Part shown: positions 5,687 to 5,743 of the stretch, piece after piece
Layout: each line of letters starts with the position of its first letter
Position numbering within the stretch: the first letter of the stretch is position 1
Assembly: GCA_937910825.1 (NCBI GenBank)
Contig: CALEMO010000248.1
Coordinates: forward strand, 1 to 5,743
Length of the DNA stretch: 5,743 nucleotides
Direction: 5' to 3'
DNA from: an uncultured Solirubrobacterales bacterium
GTDB taxonomy: Bacteria; Actinomycetota; Thermoleophilia; Solirubrobacterales; 70-9
Position numbers and translations under genes: made by a program
The notes under the pieces: model-generated
Seen by the model: only the letters and a program-made list of their open reading frames with translations
Database searches by the model: none
What the model was told of the DNA's origin: nothing

Positions 5687-5743
5687 CGTGCGTCTGTCAC
5701 ACAAGGAGATCTGGCTCCAGAAGCGGAGTTTCGGTGCTGGCAT

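Noticed and set aside
5734..5743. Possible divergent + strand gene starting GTG at 5734 behind GGAG at 5725-5728
   Set aside because: Only ten bases remain in the window, so there is nothing to support a coding call.
1..5743. CRISPR arrays, tRNA or rRNA genes, insertion sequences
   Set aside because: No regularly spaced direct repeats, tRNA-like cloverleaf, rRNA sequence, transposase or terminal inverted repeats were seen on reading both strands.

Overview
The window looks like a chromosomal piece of a GC-rich actinobacterium. It most resembles the Thermoleophilia/Solirubrobacterales lineage. This placement rests on recalled architectures, not on a search: an ECF-type sigma factor fused to a zinc-finger anti-sigma-like domain and a membrane segment, a large secreted beta-sandwich protein with 'D-x-AGN' motifs and paired basic C-terminal repeats, a small 'RP-x-PAM...IGGTAVA' membrane protein, and a Lys/Ala-tailed coiled-coil protein.

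Left part (1-4173, + strand): two intact genes overlap by the four bases ATGA. The first (17-1312) is a sigma factor with region 2, region 4 helix-turn-helix, an HxxxCxxC zinc-finger motif, a membrane segment and a Pro/Ala/Thr-rich outer tail. The second (1309-4173) is a 954-residue exported protein. Its Shine-Dalgarno sequence lies inside the last codons of the sigma gene, so the two are almost certainly translationally coupled. They look like one module: a membrane-tethered regulator made together with a surface or secreted protein.

Middle (4174-4925): a third + strand cistron starts 19 bases after the second gene behind a perfect AGGAGG site. It is broken by an in-frame TGA at codon 8 and stops after 82 codons. 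It runs directly, in another frame, into the 3' end of a polysaccharide deacetylase gene whose catalytic part is missing. This looks like a deletion junction joining two gene remnants. A stretch of hairpins then separates the converging transcripts. One of these is a perfect 11-bp stem.

Right part (4926-5743, - strand): a gene for a 222-codon protein has a histone-H1-like Lys/Ala-rich tail and a long charged helical region. It begins behind a clear AAGGAG site but carries an in-frame TAA at codon 45. Upstream is a candidate promoter with a near-consensus Gram-positive/actinobacterial LexA (SOS) box lying between the -35 and -10 elements.

The most notable points are the self-contained sigma/anti-sigma fusion coupled to a secreted protein, the remnant-to-remnant junction near 4430, the two independent nonsense codons in otherwise well-formed small genes, and the putative SOS control of a histone-like/coiled-coil protein.
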